Assembly (NCBI RefSeq): GCF_022605165.1
Contig: NC_063069.1
Location: 744,001-808,000, forward strand
Direction: 5' to 3'
DNA length: 64,000 nucleotides
DNA from: Purpureocillium takamizusanense
Taxonomy: Eukaryota > Ascomycota > Sordariomycetes > Hypocreales > Ophiocordycipitaceae
The position numbers and the translations under genes were made by a program. The notes under the pieces are model-generated. The model did not search any database. It was not told the origin of the DNA and saw nothing but the letters and a program-made list of their open reading frames with translations. This document shows, piece by piece, positions 11,417 through 22,833 of this stretch (position 1 is its first letter; every line of letters begins with the position of its first letter).

Positions 11417-12541
11417 TCACGAGTCGCCTAGGCGATAGCTCACGATGGTGTCGACGCGGTGGTTCGCGGTGCTGAAGCCGCGGAGCTGGACGTGCTCGCC
11501 GTTTGCAATCTCCTTTGCGTCCGAGTCGCCCCACTCGACGGGCACGTCCGAGTCGGCGTCGGCGTAGACGAGCACGTTGAAGGTGCAGTCGCCGCTGAGC
11601 TGGGGCAGGAAGGTGACGGAGGCGGTGATTTGGCGGAAGATGGCGGCGATTTCGGCCTGGATCTCGGCCTCGGTCTTGTTGTCAGGTGGCGCCGCTGCCG
11701 ACGTCCCCGCCGCGGAGGACGAGTTCTCTTGGTCTTGTTGTGCGGCGGCGGCGACGGCGGAGGGTTTGGGCGCGGACTTGGACGATTTGGACTTTGGGGG
11801 CGGTTGGGAGATTTGGACCTGGAGAGTGAGATGTCAGTAGAGAGTGGCGAGGAGGAGGAAGAGAGGGACATGTACATCAAACTGCCACCGCTCGACGTGC
11901 TCGCCCGTGTCCTTGTCGGTGATTACGATGACGAGCTTGGAGATCTTGCCGCCGACCATCCACTTGTCGAGCTGGGACATGATCTTCTTGATGTACGCCT
12001 TGACCTGATCGTCGGCGGAGACTATGGGCGGGCGGGTAGTTGGTTAGCTGCGGCGGCCTGGCGCGACGTGGATGGCAGGAGTTGGGGGGGACGGCAGTAC
12101 CAAGCATGTTGAGGCCATATTTCTTGACGCTGTACGAGTCCAATCAGCGGCCGGACGCGGGGGAGATACTGGATAGAGATGGGGGGTTGAAGCGCACGCT
12201 GTAAAGTCCTCGGCTGGGTATACACCGCGCTGGAAGCTGTCATGGGGATTTCGATTTGTTAGTGGGCTTCGGCGGCGGACGACGACGTCGCGACGGAGGG
12301 GCGGGTTTGTATCGCGTACAGGATGGTATGGATGGAGTATTGGAACTGGCAGCGCAAGCGCAGTGTCAGCGAATTTGTCGTCGTCGTCGTCGTGGCTAGA
12401 GGGGAGGGGCAAAAAGAGAGGAGAGAGACGTACAAACTCGGCGACGAGGCGCGAGCTGCCCTTGAGGGAGAGCTTGTGCACCTTGGACTTATCCTTGTCC
12501 TTATCCTTGGTGGAGGAGGACGACGCCTCTTTGGATGACAT
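11417..12541 (-). CDS. MAD2: Spindle assembly checkpoint protein Mad2 (HORMA domain)
   Basis: Six exons on the minus strand (12434-12541, 12320-12345, 12198-12236, 12101-12129, 11876-12021, 11417-11818) encode 249 residues. Three are very short, but every junction has GT/AG ends and restores the HORMA fold: KLSLKGSSRLVAEF, then YSIHTIL, FQRGVYPAEDF, KKYGLNML, and DKWMVGGKISKLVIVITDKD. The C terminus (RVDTIVSYRLGDS) matches the mobile safety-belt end. Mad2 binds Mad1 and Cdc20 and inhibits the anaphase-promoting complex until kinetochores are attached. The protein is longer than yeast Mad2 because of a low-complexity Lys/Ser/Ala/Gln linker (roughly residues 117-160) in the middle of the domain. 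The neighbouring kinetochore gene MIS14 is about 10 kb away and probably unrelated in regulation. Confidence 0.9.
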
Positions 12542-12943
12542 GGCTGGATGGCGGACGGATGGGTGTTGCGGGATTCGATTCGGCTCGGCGGCGGGAGTTG
12601 TGGCGGAGGATGGATTCTGGGTGATCGAAGGCTGGGATGCGAAAAGAGGTGACGCTTCTTTTTTTTGTTTACTTGGGGATGGAGATGGTCGATGGATGGA
12701 TGGATGGATTGACGTGGTGGTTGCGGGGTGCTGGCGAATTGGCGGCGCAGGGTCCACTGTGTTGCGACCCACTGGAGCTGCGGCCAGGGGCTGTGGCGGG
12801 GTTCGGATTCAGGCACCTACCACGCAAGCCACAGCGGAAAGCTAAGGTTCCATGACAGGAGCTCCGGGCCACCTGACCCGCAACTCACACCATCCACCTT
12901 CATCACCACCAGCTTCATCGCCGCCGCCCTCGAATCCAACGGC
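12542..12943. other. Short intergenic region with GGAT microsatellite
   Basis: This is the MAD2 promoter, followed by the 3' end of the membrane-protein gene. A (GGAT)n microsatellite lies around 12691-12710. Nothing else was recognised. Confidence 0.4.
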
Positions 12944-14138
12944 TTATCCTCGCCTGCGATGGCGATGGCGAGCACGGTGAGCCCTACGCGGGCGCTCTAA
13001 CTCTTCCTCCGGCACCCAAACCCTCTCGTACCTACCGCCGCTGTACGTCGCCGTCCAGCGGTAGACGCCTTCATACCATGGCGTCGAGTCCGACGATGTA
13101 GACGGTGGGCCCCTCCGCCCGAACAACGGGAATATCCTGCTGCACGGCGTTGATGGGGCGCGGCCATCGGCACCAGAGTCGCCGTCGCGTAGGACTATCA
13201 GCTCGTGGCCCGCGCGCAACATGACGGCGGCGGCGAGGAGCGGGGGCACGAGCTGCGCGACCGTGTCGAGCTCGTTGACGCCCGAAATCTCGTTCCACTG
13301 GATGGAGAGCTCAATGGCCACGACGAGCACCGAGAAGACGGTGAGGTCGGACAGCAGCTGCACCCTGCTCAGCGAGTCGATGAGGCCTTGGCTGCGCGAC
13401 CGGTCAGACACCAGCAGACGCTCGTGCGGGCGGCATCAACATGACTGGAAGCTCGACGACGTACGGGAGACGCATGTTTCCGCGCTCGTGCCTCACCCTC
13501 TCGCTCACCCTCCTGTCGCAGAAGACGCGCCACAGGAGCTTGCCGAGGCAGACCAGCAGCATGAGCAGGTAGACGGCCGCGTTGAAGGCCAGGAACCCGT
13601 CGTTGCCGTCGAGCGGCATCGGGCTGAATAGGAAGCCGTACTGGTGGCAGCGCGCCGCCCGGTGCAGGCCCGGCACGTGGACCGCGAAGAACCACACGGC
13701 CGTCGATGCGGCCGTTACGACGAGCGCCCACTCGATCAGCCGAAAGGCGCGCACCTTGCGCTCCTTGGACCACGAGCGTGGGCTGTACCGCGGGTTCCAG
13801 CACATGAACGGGCGGAACAAGTACACGGGCACCAGGAACATGTACGTGCCCGTCGTGAGCAGCAGCACGATGTAGATGCCCGCGGGGTCGAGCGGCACGG
13901 GCGTCGTGGCCGCTGGGACGCTGTTGGTCGCGGTGCCGGCGTCGTTGATGCGGCTGATGTGGACGACGAGAGCGGCCGTCGCGGCGATGGACAGGCAGAG
14001 CCCGAGGAGACGCACCGCGGGGAGCACCTCCTGGCCGACGTGGTTGAAGTAGAGCGCGCCGAACCACTGCAAGTAAAAGGTGAAGCGGATCCCGAGGCCG
14101 TACATGTCGGGACGGGGATGAGGCGTGCAGGCTTCCAT
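12944..14138 (-). CDS. Multispanning membrane protein of unknown function
   Basis: Two exons, complement(13465-14138) and complement(12944-13391), encode about 373 residues joined through a 73-nt intron (GTACGT...CAG). At least six hydrophobic segments are visible, for example LLGLCLSIAATAALVVHI, GIYIVLLLTTGTYMFLVPVY, LVVTAASTAVWFFAVHV and LFAF-type helices later on. The layout (short N terminus, conserved PRYSPRSW-like cytoplasmic loop, basic C terminus) resembles an uncharacterised fungal integral membrane family, and I do not recognise a transport or enzyme motif. The C-terminal 20 residues are Arg/His rich, and a further intron near 12990 cannot be excluded, so the 3' end is uncertain. 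Confidence 0.6.
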
Positions 14139-14943
14139 GGCGGCGCGGCTGCTGGGCTGTTGCCGTGATGATGTCGAAGCATGGCCTCGTACGGTGATAT
14201 ATGTTACAGACGGCCGGGTCTTCTCATGCAGTAACCACGTCGACATTCAGAAGCCCAGCATCACACCTGGGCCGTCTTTCAGTAACACGTACATGACACC
14301 AGCAAACCATTTGAATGGGTGCCCGTTAGAGCATGACGCCCAAACGGTGGCCCTGATACTGGGCATCGAATCGTCGTAACACCCAAGCGACTTCTCCCAG
14401 TGTCGGACACATGTCGTACGTGAGGAGACGTGTCTGCTGTTGCATGGCGGAGCCGCTCTCCTCTGGTATAGTTGTGTTTGTTATACTGTGGCGTGAGGGG
14501 AGGAGCAGAGTCTATTGTCGGCCGGGCATACGTGTGCCATCGTCCAAAGCTTGGAGCCTATTTCACCGGAGCTATTTCACCGAAGCAGCTTCTTTCCTTG
14601 AAACTGGACTGAGTGTTTCAGTGCATTTTCTGGATGTTGAATATGGGCTGGGATAAACATGAATCAGCACGTACTATCCTGTAGCGACTTGATAGAGTTC
14701 ACTTGGCAGACGTGGGCACTCGGCGTGGGCTCACTCCACAGACTACAGAGTAGTTACCGGCAGGGCGCGCCCGGATGGGCGTCTGCATTTAGTACATTAG
14801 GTTGGAGTCGTATATCCGTTATCCACTACCGACTTCAGCCGCCACAAACCGCCTATCTCTCCCATCTGAACATACCATCATCATCATCATTGTCATCCAC
14901 ATGGGCTCGCACCAGTGAATTGCTACTGTGAAGGCAGCCCATC
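14139..14943. other. Divergent promoter region
   Basis: About 0.8 kb separates the start of the membrane-protein gene (-) from the start of the MerB-like gene (+). A CATCATCAT-rich run precedes the latter. No gene was recognised. Confidence 0.45.
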
Positions 14944-16010
14944 ATGGACCAAACCGACAGGCAGCTTCGCTTCGACGTGCTCAACTTTTGGCTCGACAAC
15001 TGCCGCCCTCCCACAACGCAGGACCTGTCGGCCAAGAGCAGGCGCGACGAGTCGGACGTGCGCCGCGGGCTGAAGTGCCTCGAGGAGCTGCATCATCTCA
15101 AGCTCTACGGCGATGAGGTGCCCTCGCCGACGCCCATCGCCATGGCGCATCCCTTTTCGCATCTGTGAGCCTTCCTCCCCACGATTCGCAGAGCGACACG
15201 CGCGGCGGCTGATCGGCGGTTCACTCCAGGCCGACCCCTTACCTCGTGGTGTGTGCGCTACCCTACCTTGCCTACCCTACCAGCCGGGAACACTCGCCGC
15301 GGATTGAAGCCCCGTCCTACGAGCTCTGAGACTGACAGTTGGGGGTTCGGTCGGTCGGGTCCCCCGTGTTCCATGTAGAGAGCAGGCGAGCGCTCGTGGT
15401 GGGCCAACTGCGCCTGGTGCGCCTTTGGCCTCGCCTCCATGCTGTACCCGGACTGCCGCGATGACGACGACGCCGCCGCTGTCGAGGTGCACGCCCTGAC
15501 GGCGTCGTCGGGCTCGCGCGTTATCCGCGTCGATCAAGATGGTAGGCTCCGGGGTGCTGACAGCGACGGCGACGGTGACGGTGACGGCGGCAGCGGGAGG
15601 ACAGACCTGCAGTCGTACCACGTCGTCTTCTCAGCGCCGCCGTCGCGCTGGTGGGCCGACGTGCGCTTCGCGTGCAGCACGATCCAGCTGTGCGCGACGC
15701 GCGGCGAGGCGGAGGCGTGGCACCGACGGCATGGGTTCCACGCGGGTGACGTGATGAGCCTGGCCACGCTGTGGGAGCTTGCCAAGGTGTGTGTGTGTGT
15801 GTGTTGAGTCGAGCCCTTTCCCCTCCCTCTCCAGCCGCCTTCATGTTGTTTACCTGCGTGATGCTTTTGCGAAGAAGCTGACGGGTATGAATCATGACGT
15901 AGGCGTGGTATCACGATAAGCACAAGTACCAGTATGAGCGCAAGACGGAGGAGCAGAAAGAAGCGCTGTTTAAGGAGCTGGGGCTCACATCGGCGTATTG
16001 GTCGAGCTGA
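14944..16010 (+). CDS. MerB-like organomercurial lyase family protein
   Basis: Four exons (14944-15164, 15230-15248, 15379-15786, 15903-16010) encode 251 residues. The second exon is only 19 nt; it was placed because it restores the phase and supplies PTPYLV between AHPFSHL and RAGERSWWANCAWC. An N-terminal winged-helix-like segment (about residues 1-60) precedes a lyase-type domain. WWANCAWCAFGL aligns with the bacterial MerB region YAWCALDTLIF, so Cys91 sits at catalytic Cys96 and Cys94 at Asp99. FACSTIQLCATRGEAEAWHRRHGF aligns with the FCCHVHFF...DWASKHQG region. MerB cleaves carbon-mercury bonds. The changed Asp position and a Gly/Asp-rich insert (about residues 130-142) leave real activity open. 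The gene is convergent with an MFS carrier. No MerA-like mercuric reductase gene is in view. Confidence 0.68.
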
Positions 16011-16256
16011 GGACGGATCAAGCCTTGCGGATATCACTCGCGTTACCAGGGCCCCTTACATACGTGAAACATTGCCGAGATATGGCAAGGGGATGGGCGC
16101 GGAGTCGGCAACCCATATACTGTACAGCCGTAAGATACACCTGATCATGGATAGAAGGAAGGCCCGCTGGACGTTGAGAACAGCCATCGCTAGTACCGGG
16201 CTACGAGATCACGAAGCCTCTCCTTTTCGTGCCAACGTGACCGCAGAGTATCTAGA

Positions 16257-17772
16257 TCAAAACTTGCAAAGCTTCCACCCACCAGCGATGCCCCTCGCAA
16301 GCACAAACGAAACAAAGGCCGCGGCATATAGAGCCCCGCCAAAGACTATGACCCCCCGATAGCCGCCTCCATTGCTGTCCACGATGGCGCCGCCGATGGG
16401 CACGCCGACCAGGGCGCCAAAGCTCGCGACAAAGAACGTAGTGCCGTTCCTCTTGCCGTAGTCTTCGATCCTGCAGACGCGCGACACGCACACGGGCGTC
16501 AGGCTGATGGCGGCGCCGGACCAGAAGCCAAAGAGGACCGTGAACGCCGTCGTCCTGGCCCGGCTCTCGCCGGCCGTCAGCCAGAGGGCGAGGATGGACG
16601 CCGTGCACGCCCCCGCCGTGACGCACATTGTGTTGAACGCCCCGTAGCGGTCCGCGGCGTACCCCGGGAGGGCTCGCCCCGGCACCGCCCCGGCGTTGAG
16701 CAGGACGTTGAGCATCTGCGCCCCCCGGGCGTCGAAGCCGCTGTGCAGCGCGTAGGAGACGATGTACGTGTACGGGATGAAGACGGCGAACTCGATCAGG
16801 AAGATGCTCAGCGTGGTCATGGCGAAGTTGAGCTCCCTGAGCGCCTTGAGGTCGATGGACGCACCTCGCTGCTTGTTGCTCGGCAGGCGCTTTCGCAGCG
16901 TCGCGCAGGCGACGAGCAGCAGGGCGAGGCAGATGAAGGCGATGATGCGAATCGCCCAGGGGAATCCGAGCTTGGGTGAGGCGTACATGATGATGAGCGG
17001 AAAGGCGATCCCGCCGAGGCCGCCTGCGGTACATGCGAGGCCGGTGGCAAAGGCACGGCGCTGGTGGAACCAGTGGCCTATGGCTGCGAGACTCGGGTTG
17101 AAGAGGAGTGAGGCTGAAAGGCCACCGAGGACGCCAAAAGAGAGAAGACACTGGTAGAATTCTGCAGATCAGGGCGTTAGTTAGTACTGCTGCCTCACGC
17201 TTTGTCCGTAAAGGAAAGGGCAAGGAGGGAGGCCATTCGCACCCGTTGAGAAGCTGAGAAATAAGAGAGATAAGAAAATGCCAATGGTCCCAGGTATCAG
17301 CAAGACTTTGACATCGTGAGCGTCGAAAATTGGACCTGTCCGTCCTGTTAACTGAGTTCTCGATCTTTCGACGGGCATGAGGCGCAGCAGGGAAGACAGT
17401 ACCGACTTGCGCCCCCCCAAAGTAAAGGAAAAAGGCATAGCAGCTGAAGATCCACCCGATTCGAGACTCAGATAAGTCGCGCAGATCGTGAGTCGACGTC
17501 CAGGCTTGGAGGACCGCGAGAGTGTTGAGCAGCCCCATGGAGGGGATCATGGCGCACCATCCTCCTAGAACGACGAGCCATGCCCGCAGCCCTCCCTCAG
17601 GGTACTCAAGCTCTTCTTCTTTTTCGTTAGTAAACATGCTAGAAGTATAACCCACCCCATCTCTAGTCAAGAAAGAAGCCTCACCGCTAGGGCACTCTTT
17701 GTGCTGAGGCTCATCCTTTGATCGATCAACTTGCTCAGAGTTAGGCTGACGATTGTTGCCCATGAGAGCCAT
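16257..17772 (-). CDS. MFS transporter, monocarboxylate porter type
   Basis: Three exons on the minus strand (17403-17772, 17243-17335, 16257-17161) encode 455 residues. After a hydrophilic N terminus of about 55 residues, the signature YPEGGLRAWLVVLGGWCAM opens the first membrane segment, as in fungal monocarboxylate/Mch-type porters of the major facilitator superfamily. About twelve hydrophobic helices follow, with the central loop near KRLPSNKQRG. Such proteins sit in the plasma or vacuolar membrane; fungal members have varied, mostly unproven substrates (monocarboxylates, riboflavin, siderophore-like compounds). It ends 246 bp from the end of the MerB-like gene, on the opposite strand. 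Confidence 0.85.
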
Positions 17773-18548
17773 GGTAAGTTAACGTTGTGTGGTTGTCTGA
17801 TGAGAGTATAAGTTCAATAAGAACGGATCTGACGGCGAGGCTCGGTGGCGTCCAAGGTACTCTTTGCCGGATATGGATCAGAACGGACGCTCGTATGTAT
17901 AGTTAAAGGGCATCGTGGCCATGCTTATTGCTTGCCCTTGAAAAATTCTGTGCTTTGATCAGTTTGTCTTTCGCCGGATGTATTATATCAAGTCTGTGAC
18001 GCTTAGCGGTTGCCCGGCTACCGGTTTTACACGGTAAGGGTCTGTTTCACCGTTTCGCCGAAGATGGTGCAGACCTGCCATGTACGGATACCATAGCACG
18101 ATTTCGGGAAGCTTGTATATTTCCGTTCAAATGCGCATAATGGGGCATGGACAGGATCACGGCATTGCGCCATTCTGAGACTGTTTACCTATTATTGCTC
18201 CGCAGGCGTCACAGCATGCTCATTGTCAGGGTCAGTCAAGAGGGCCACATGCCCGTCATTCGCCGAATTACCGCAGAGCGATTTTGAACCACAAACTGCA
18301 GTCAACACAAGTTACTGGAAAACTGGGGACATTGTAGCATCTTCTATCGCTCCTTCTTCTAATTCAGAACACACCGACCTTACTATGCCGAATGCAGAAC
18401 ATGAATCGATGACGCATACAAACACTCGCATTCCAGTGTGGTTGTGTATGGCTACGCTAACAAGATACCCACGGGTAGCCGGTGATAGAAAGAGATGTAA
18501 GGCCGACGCGGGCCCAGGAAGTTTAGCAGAGAGTCGTTGTAGTTCAAG
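17773..18548. other. Intergenic region
   Basis: This is the promoter of the monocarboxylate-type carrier and the 3' side of the Zn2Cys6 gene. It is somewhat more A+T rich than its neighbours. No gene was recognised. Confidence 0.4.
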
Positions 18549-20768
18549 TTAGCCAGTGTGCTGAAGAGCCTGCTGCACATGCGTTGCCAAGTTGAACGCC
18601 CCTCCCAGCCCACTCCAGCTCAACGAGTCTAGTCGAACTTTGCCCTGCGAGAAGAATGGAAAAGACTTGTGTCGTTGGCGTAGGAGCTGCTGCCATTTGT
18701 CGAGCAGAGCTTTCGCCTTGATCGCCTTCGGAAAGTCCGGGGCCTGGATGAGGAGTGACAACAAGAAGCTTGAGATTGAAGCGAAGCCTTTTCGGGACCC
18801 TTTTGAACGACGATCAGATATTTGGAAGGAAAATTTAAACGCATGGGCATACACTTACATGAGTGCCAGAACCCGTTAAATGCCGAGTAGTCGAGTCCAG
18901 AGAGAAAGTCAAGAACGTTTGACGCACATGTCAATGCCGCTTCGTGGAGCTCCCTTACAATATGGCTGTTGTCATTCGCGTCCTCCTCCACCCTAACATC
19001 CATCTCGGGCAAGTAGTCGAATCTCCAATGCATGTCCTCCGCAAGGTAGCCCGAATCAGAAGGCTCTTGCATATGTATGACCACAGGCGGGTCTGAGGAG
19101 CGAACCGTTGCGCGCAGCAGGGCGCGCCAGACGTAGACGAGAAGGATCCAATATGCGTTATGTATCGTGGCCGGAAGATGTGTTTGTGACTGACTCGTAT
19201 CTCCGTGTTGGGCAGTCTGACTGCTGTTAGTGGGCAATGAGGCCCGCCAACCGCCGAGGGTGTCGAGTAGCGGTTTGGCTACTGCAAGAGAGGCGGAGAG
19301 GTCCACCGCAAGACGCTGGCTTGCCCTCAAGGAGCTAGCGACTGGTCAGACTTAATGATTCGAGCCAAGAAATTCAGGAGACTTACTACAGTTTATCTTG
19401 AACGGATTCAGCAATGACCGCAAGGCGGGCCATTTCGCGGAAGGGTTGTTGTAGATCAACTGTACCATGATCCGGGAGGAACGTGCTATAGAAGTCGGCA
19501 TCTTCTAGCTCAGAGACGTCCCACTCGGAGGAGCGGATGTATGGCGGGCGGCCGAAGAGCAGAGACGCCCACTTGTCCTCACAGTACAGAGCCCACCATA
19601 CTCTCCGCCGAACCCTTTTCTCTTCGTCTGGCATCCCGAAGGAGCGACACTCGAGATTGAGCCCGAGGGAATGGGCCATGCCCACGGTCAGACCGATGAT
19701 AGACCACATGGATGCTGCATCGGTGATTGCGTAGCTATGTTCCTCTTGGACTGGTCTGTGGATATAAAGAAGGGCGGCCTGGACAAGATATAACCGAGGC
19801 GAGTGGATGCCCCGCACGACGCTCTTGTGAACAATGCTCCAGATCTGTGCGAGGGGAGCCTTGCTGTGAGAAGTAGCGAGGAAGACGTAGCTGTCTTCCG
19901 AAGCGAATGGTAGTGCTGATCCATAGATGGCGGCCAGGAGGGGAGTAGAAATTCTATTTAGAATTTGTGCCGGTGCTGCGTCATCCAACTTGTCAAGCCC
20001 CAGCCTACTCCGCGATATAATGGGAAGCAGAGGAAAGACATGCTTCATGAAGCTATAACCATTCATCAATCACTTAGCCAGAGTTATAAGGGGCCCGTAG
20101 CAGTTCACTTACAGACGCAAGATTCTCAGTCCAATATCCGGCGGTACCAAGCTAGCGAGCTCCTCGCGCAAGTCGCCATCATGTGCAACACCGGCCTCGA
20201 GTCTGGCAGAATCATATACGTCTCTGTCACCGACGAGGAAGTGAGCCGGAATCTTATCCCGCGTGGGCACTCCGCCTGCGTTTCGGATCTGGACCCTGAA
20301 GAGGCGAAGGGAGCCGAAATCGTCAAACCGGCAGTGCCGAAGCAGCCACGGGTCTGCGTCTGAGGAGGCACCGGCGAGCTGGTAGTAGACGTCCTCGACG
20401 TTGTCCAGGCTTTGCGATATCTGCGTAGACGGGGCCGGCGTGGAGAAGATGTCGGCCATGTGAGCCGCGGGCGGCGCCGGCCAAGACGGGGTGGCGGCCG
20501 GAGGCCCCGGAAGGGAGCTGGTGAACGTTGGAGCGTCCAGGCTCGCAGGCCTAGGTCTTGCGCTCTCGTTGTGAGTCTGTATCGGCGAAGAGGGCGCTTC
20601 CGCGGCTCTCGTGGTCGTGTCGTTCCCGGGGAAGATGCACGCCGCCCCGTCCCGCTGACAGGGCTGGCAGGGCTGTTGCCGGCCCTCACATCGTACTTTG
20701 CGTTCGCGACAGCGGTTGCAAGGGCGGCGGCGGTTCCGCGACCGGTATGGTCGTTTCTCAGGGGCCAT
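18549..20768 (-). CDS. Zn2Cys6 transcription factor with fungal_trans domain
   Basis: Four exons on the minus strand (20113-20768, 19387-20052, 18859-19334, 18549-18799) encode 682 residues. The DNA-binding domain is at the N terminus: PCNRCRERKVRC, EGRQQPC and QPC, with cysteines at 17, 20, 27, 34, 37 and 44 in the C-x2-C-x6-C-x6-C-x2-C-x6-C pattern, after a basic leader. The middle homology region is recognisable from SYAITDAASMWSIIGLTVGMAHSLGLN through RRRVWWALYCEDKWASLLFGRPP. The third intron was placed so that FWHSWSRKGF is restored. These regulators control metabolism or efflux genes, usually nearby. The DHA2 carrier just upstream on the same strand is a candidate target. Confidence 0.85.
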
Positions 20769-21061
20769 GATGCATAGCAACGACGTGCCGTTACTGCGAT
20801 GGCACGGAGCAGGGAGCGGTGCACAGAACCAAGTTAGTCGCAGGAAGAATTCGCCGGAATGCCTCTTATAGACTAATACTATATGAAGAATATCTGGTGG
20901 AGCGTACCCGCAATTAAATATATATTCGGCGAACATGTAAAATAGAATTGTGGGCTGTAGCCGTTGCCGCCGCCTCTAGTACTTCGACTCACGGTTTGCG
21001 AGGACCGCGGCTATAGATAGATGCGTTATGCATACATCGAGTGAATTGAACTTGAGCGTGG
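20769..21061. other. Intergenic region, 293 bp
   Basis: Promoter of the Zn2Cys6 gene and 3' end of the efflux carrier, both on the minus strand. No other feature was seen. Confidence 0.4.
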
Positions 21062-22833
21062 TCACTTCTTTGGCCCCTCCTCCAGACCAAAGTCGCTGTC
21101 GAGAGTTGTGCGGAGATCGATCTCCTCCTCCAGGAAGACACACGCAAGGCCGGCGAAGCTAACGACGATGCCAACGTACCAAACGTAGGTCAGCGCCTTG
21201 ACATATGTAGTCTTGACCTGCTCCCGCGTGATGCCTTCTAGCGTATTGACAAAGTCAGCCGTCGCGTGGGCGTACGCCTGGCCCCCCAGCAACAGCGTCC
21301 TAGTTGACTCGTCTTCGATGTAGTAAGAGAACCGATCGAACTGATTGTTGAAGATGATGCTGGGGATGATGGTGCCCCAGACACTGCCAAAGTTTCGCCC
21401 GATCGTGAGGACGGCTATTGCGGCGGCCGAGTCCTCGTCCGAAAGCTTTGCCTGCAAGGCGGGCAGCAGCGACGGAATGACGAGACCGCAGCCCACGGCA
21501 AAGAAAAACACGAGCAGCACCCACCCATACGTCGGCGTCTTCTGGTCAAGCAACGGGTAGAGGCCCATGCCAATGGTCATTATGCAGAGTCCCGCAAGTT
21601 GCCAAGGGCGGTAGCGGCCAAACTTGGTCAGCATCGCTCCCGCGATGGCAGCGGCCGGGATGAAGCCGAAGACGTTTGGTAAAAGATCGACGCCGGCCCG
21701 AGCGGGAGACGCGCCGAGAGCCGTCTGGAAGTAGACGGAGACGAAGTAGGTGACCCACGTGAGCAGAGATGAGTGGAAGAAGGTGATTAGCAGGGCCGCA
21801 ATGGACGTCCTGTTGCCGAATATCTGACGCGGGATCGACGGTTGGATGCAGTAGGGCGACGCCTCGTAGAGCGCAAAGACGACCAATCCTACCAAGCCCA
21901 AAATCAGGGGCACGAGGATATGCCACGAAGCCCAGGGGTACTTGACGCCGCCGTAGATGAGCCCAAACATGACGCCGACCGTCGCACCAACGAATATAAT
22001 GTTCCCGACAGCATCCAGACTTCGGAGAAAGTCTTTGGGCGCCACTCGTGGGTGATGGACGCGGAGGACGAGCAGAACCATGACGAGAGCCGCTCCGCCG
22101 ATGGGCAGGTTGATGTAAAAGACCCAGCGCCAAGAGGCCTTGACGATGACCTCGCCGCCGATCCAGGGACCCATGGCCGCGCCGACGGTGGCGGCGCTGT
22201 AGATGATGGCGGTGTATTGGCCGCGCTCGCGGAGGGGGACGAGGTCGCAGATGATGAGCTCCACGAGCAGGTTGATGCCGGCGGAGCCCACGCCTTGCAC
22301 CGTCCGGCCGGCAATGAGCATGCCCATGCTTGACGCCCCGCCGCAGACGCCGCTGCCGAGGATGAAGATGGCGATGGAAACCACCAACAGTTTTCGACGG
22401 CCGAAAAAGTCTGCGAGTTGGCCGTAAAGGGGCTGGAGAGCCGTCCTGCAGAGCGGACACACGAGCCCAAGGGTCAGTCTAATTGCGCTGACTGGCTCTC
22501 ACCCTCCAATATGGCATATACTTGAGCTCGAAATCAGACTTACACGGCTAGAAAGTAGGCTCCCGAAACCCAGACGTAGTTGGATCCTCCGTCCAAGTCC
22601 GCCGAGATGGACGGCAGCGACGTGGTGACAATGGTTCCGTCGAGGGCGGCGAGGATCGCCGTGACGGCGAGGCTCACGACGATGAGCCAGAACCGCAAGC
22701 CTTTCTTCTCGGGAACATAGGCGGCGTCATTGGTGATGTTGGCAGCTGCTTCGAGGCTTGGATTCGGAACGCCTTTCTCTGCGCCTGGCTCGACGCCATT
22801 GTCTCCGGTGGCTGGGAGGGGCGAGGAGGACAT
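21062..22833 (-). CDS. MFS drug-efflux transporter, DHA2 (14-TMS) type
   Basis: Two exons, complement(22544-22833) and complement(21062-22445), encode 557 residues. The N-terminal cytoplasmic part (about 45 residues) is followed by ALDGTIVTTSLPSIS in the first helix, which is typical of the DHA2 drug:H+ antiporters. Motif A (YGQLADFFGRRKLL) and a motif-C-like GPWIGGE are present, and the number of hydrophobic segments fits fourteen spans. Such carriers export fungicides, host toxins or the cell's own secondary metabolites. No biosynthetic core gene (PKS, NRPS, terpene cyclase) is in the window, so self-resistance to a cluster product is not supported here. It is flanked by two Zn2Cys6 regulator genes, one of them divergently oriented. 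Confidence 0.9.
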
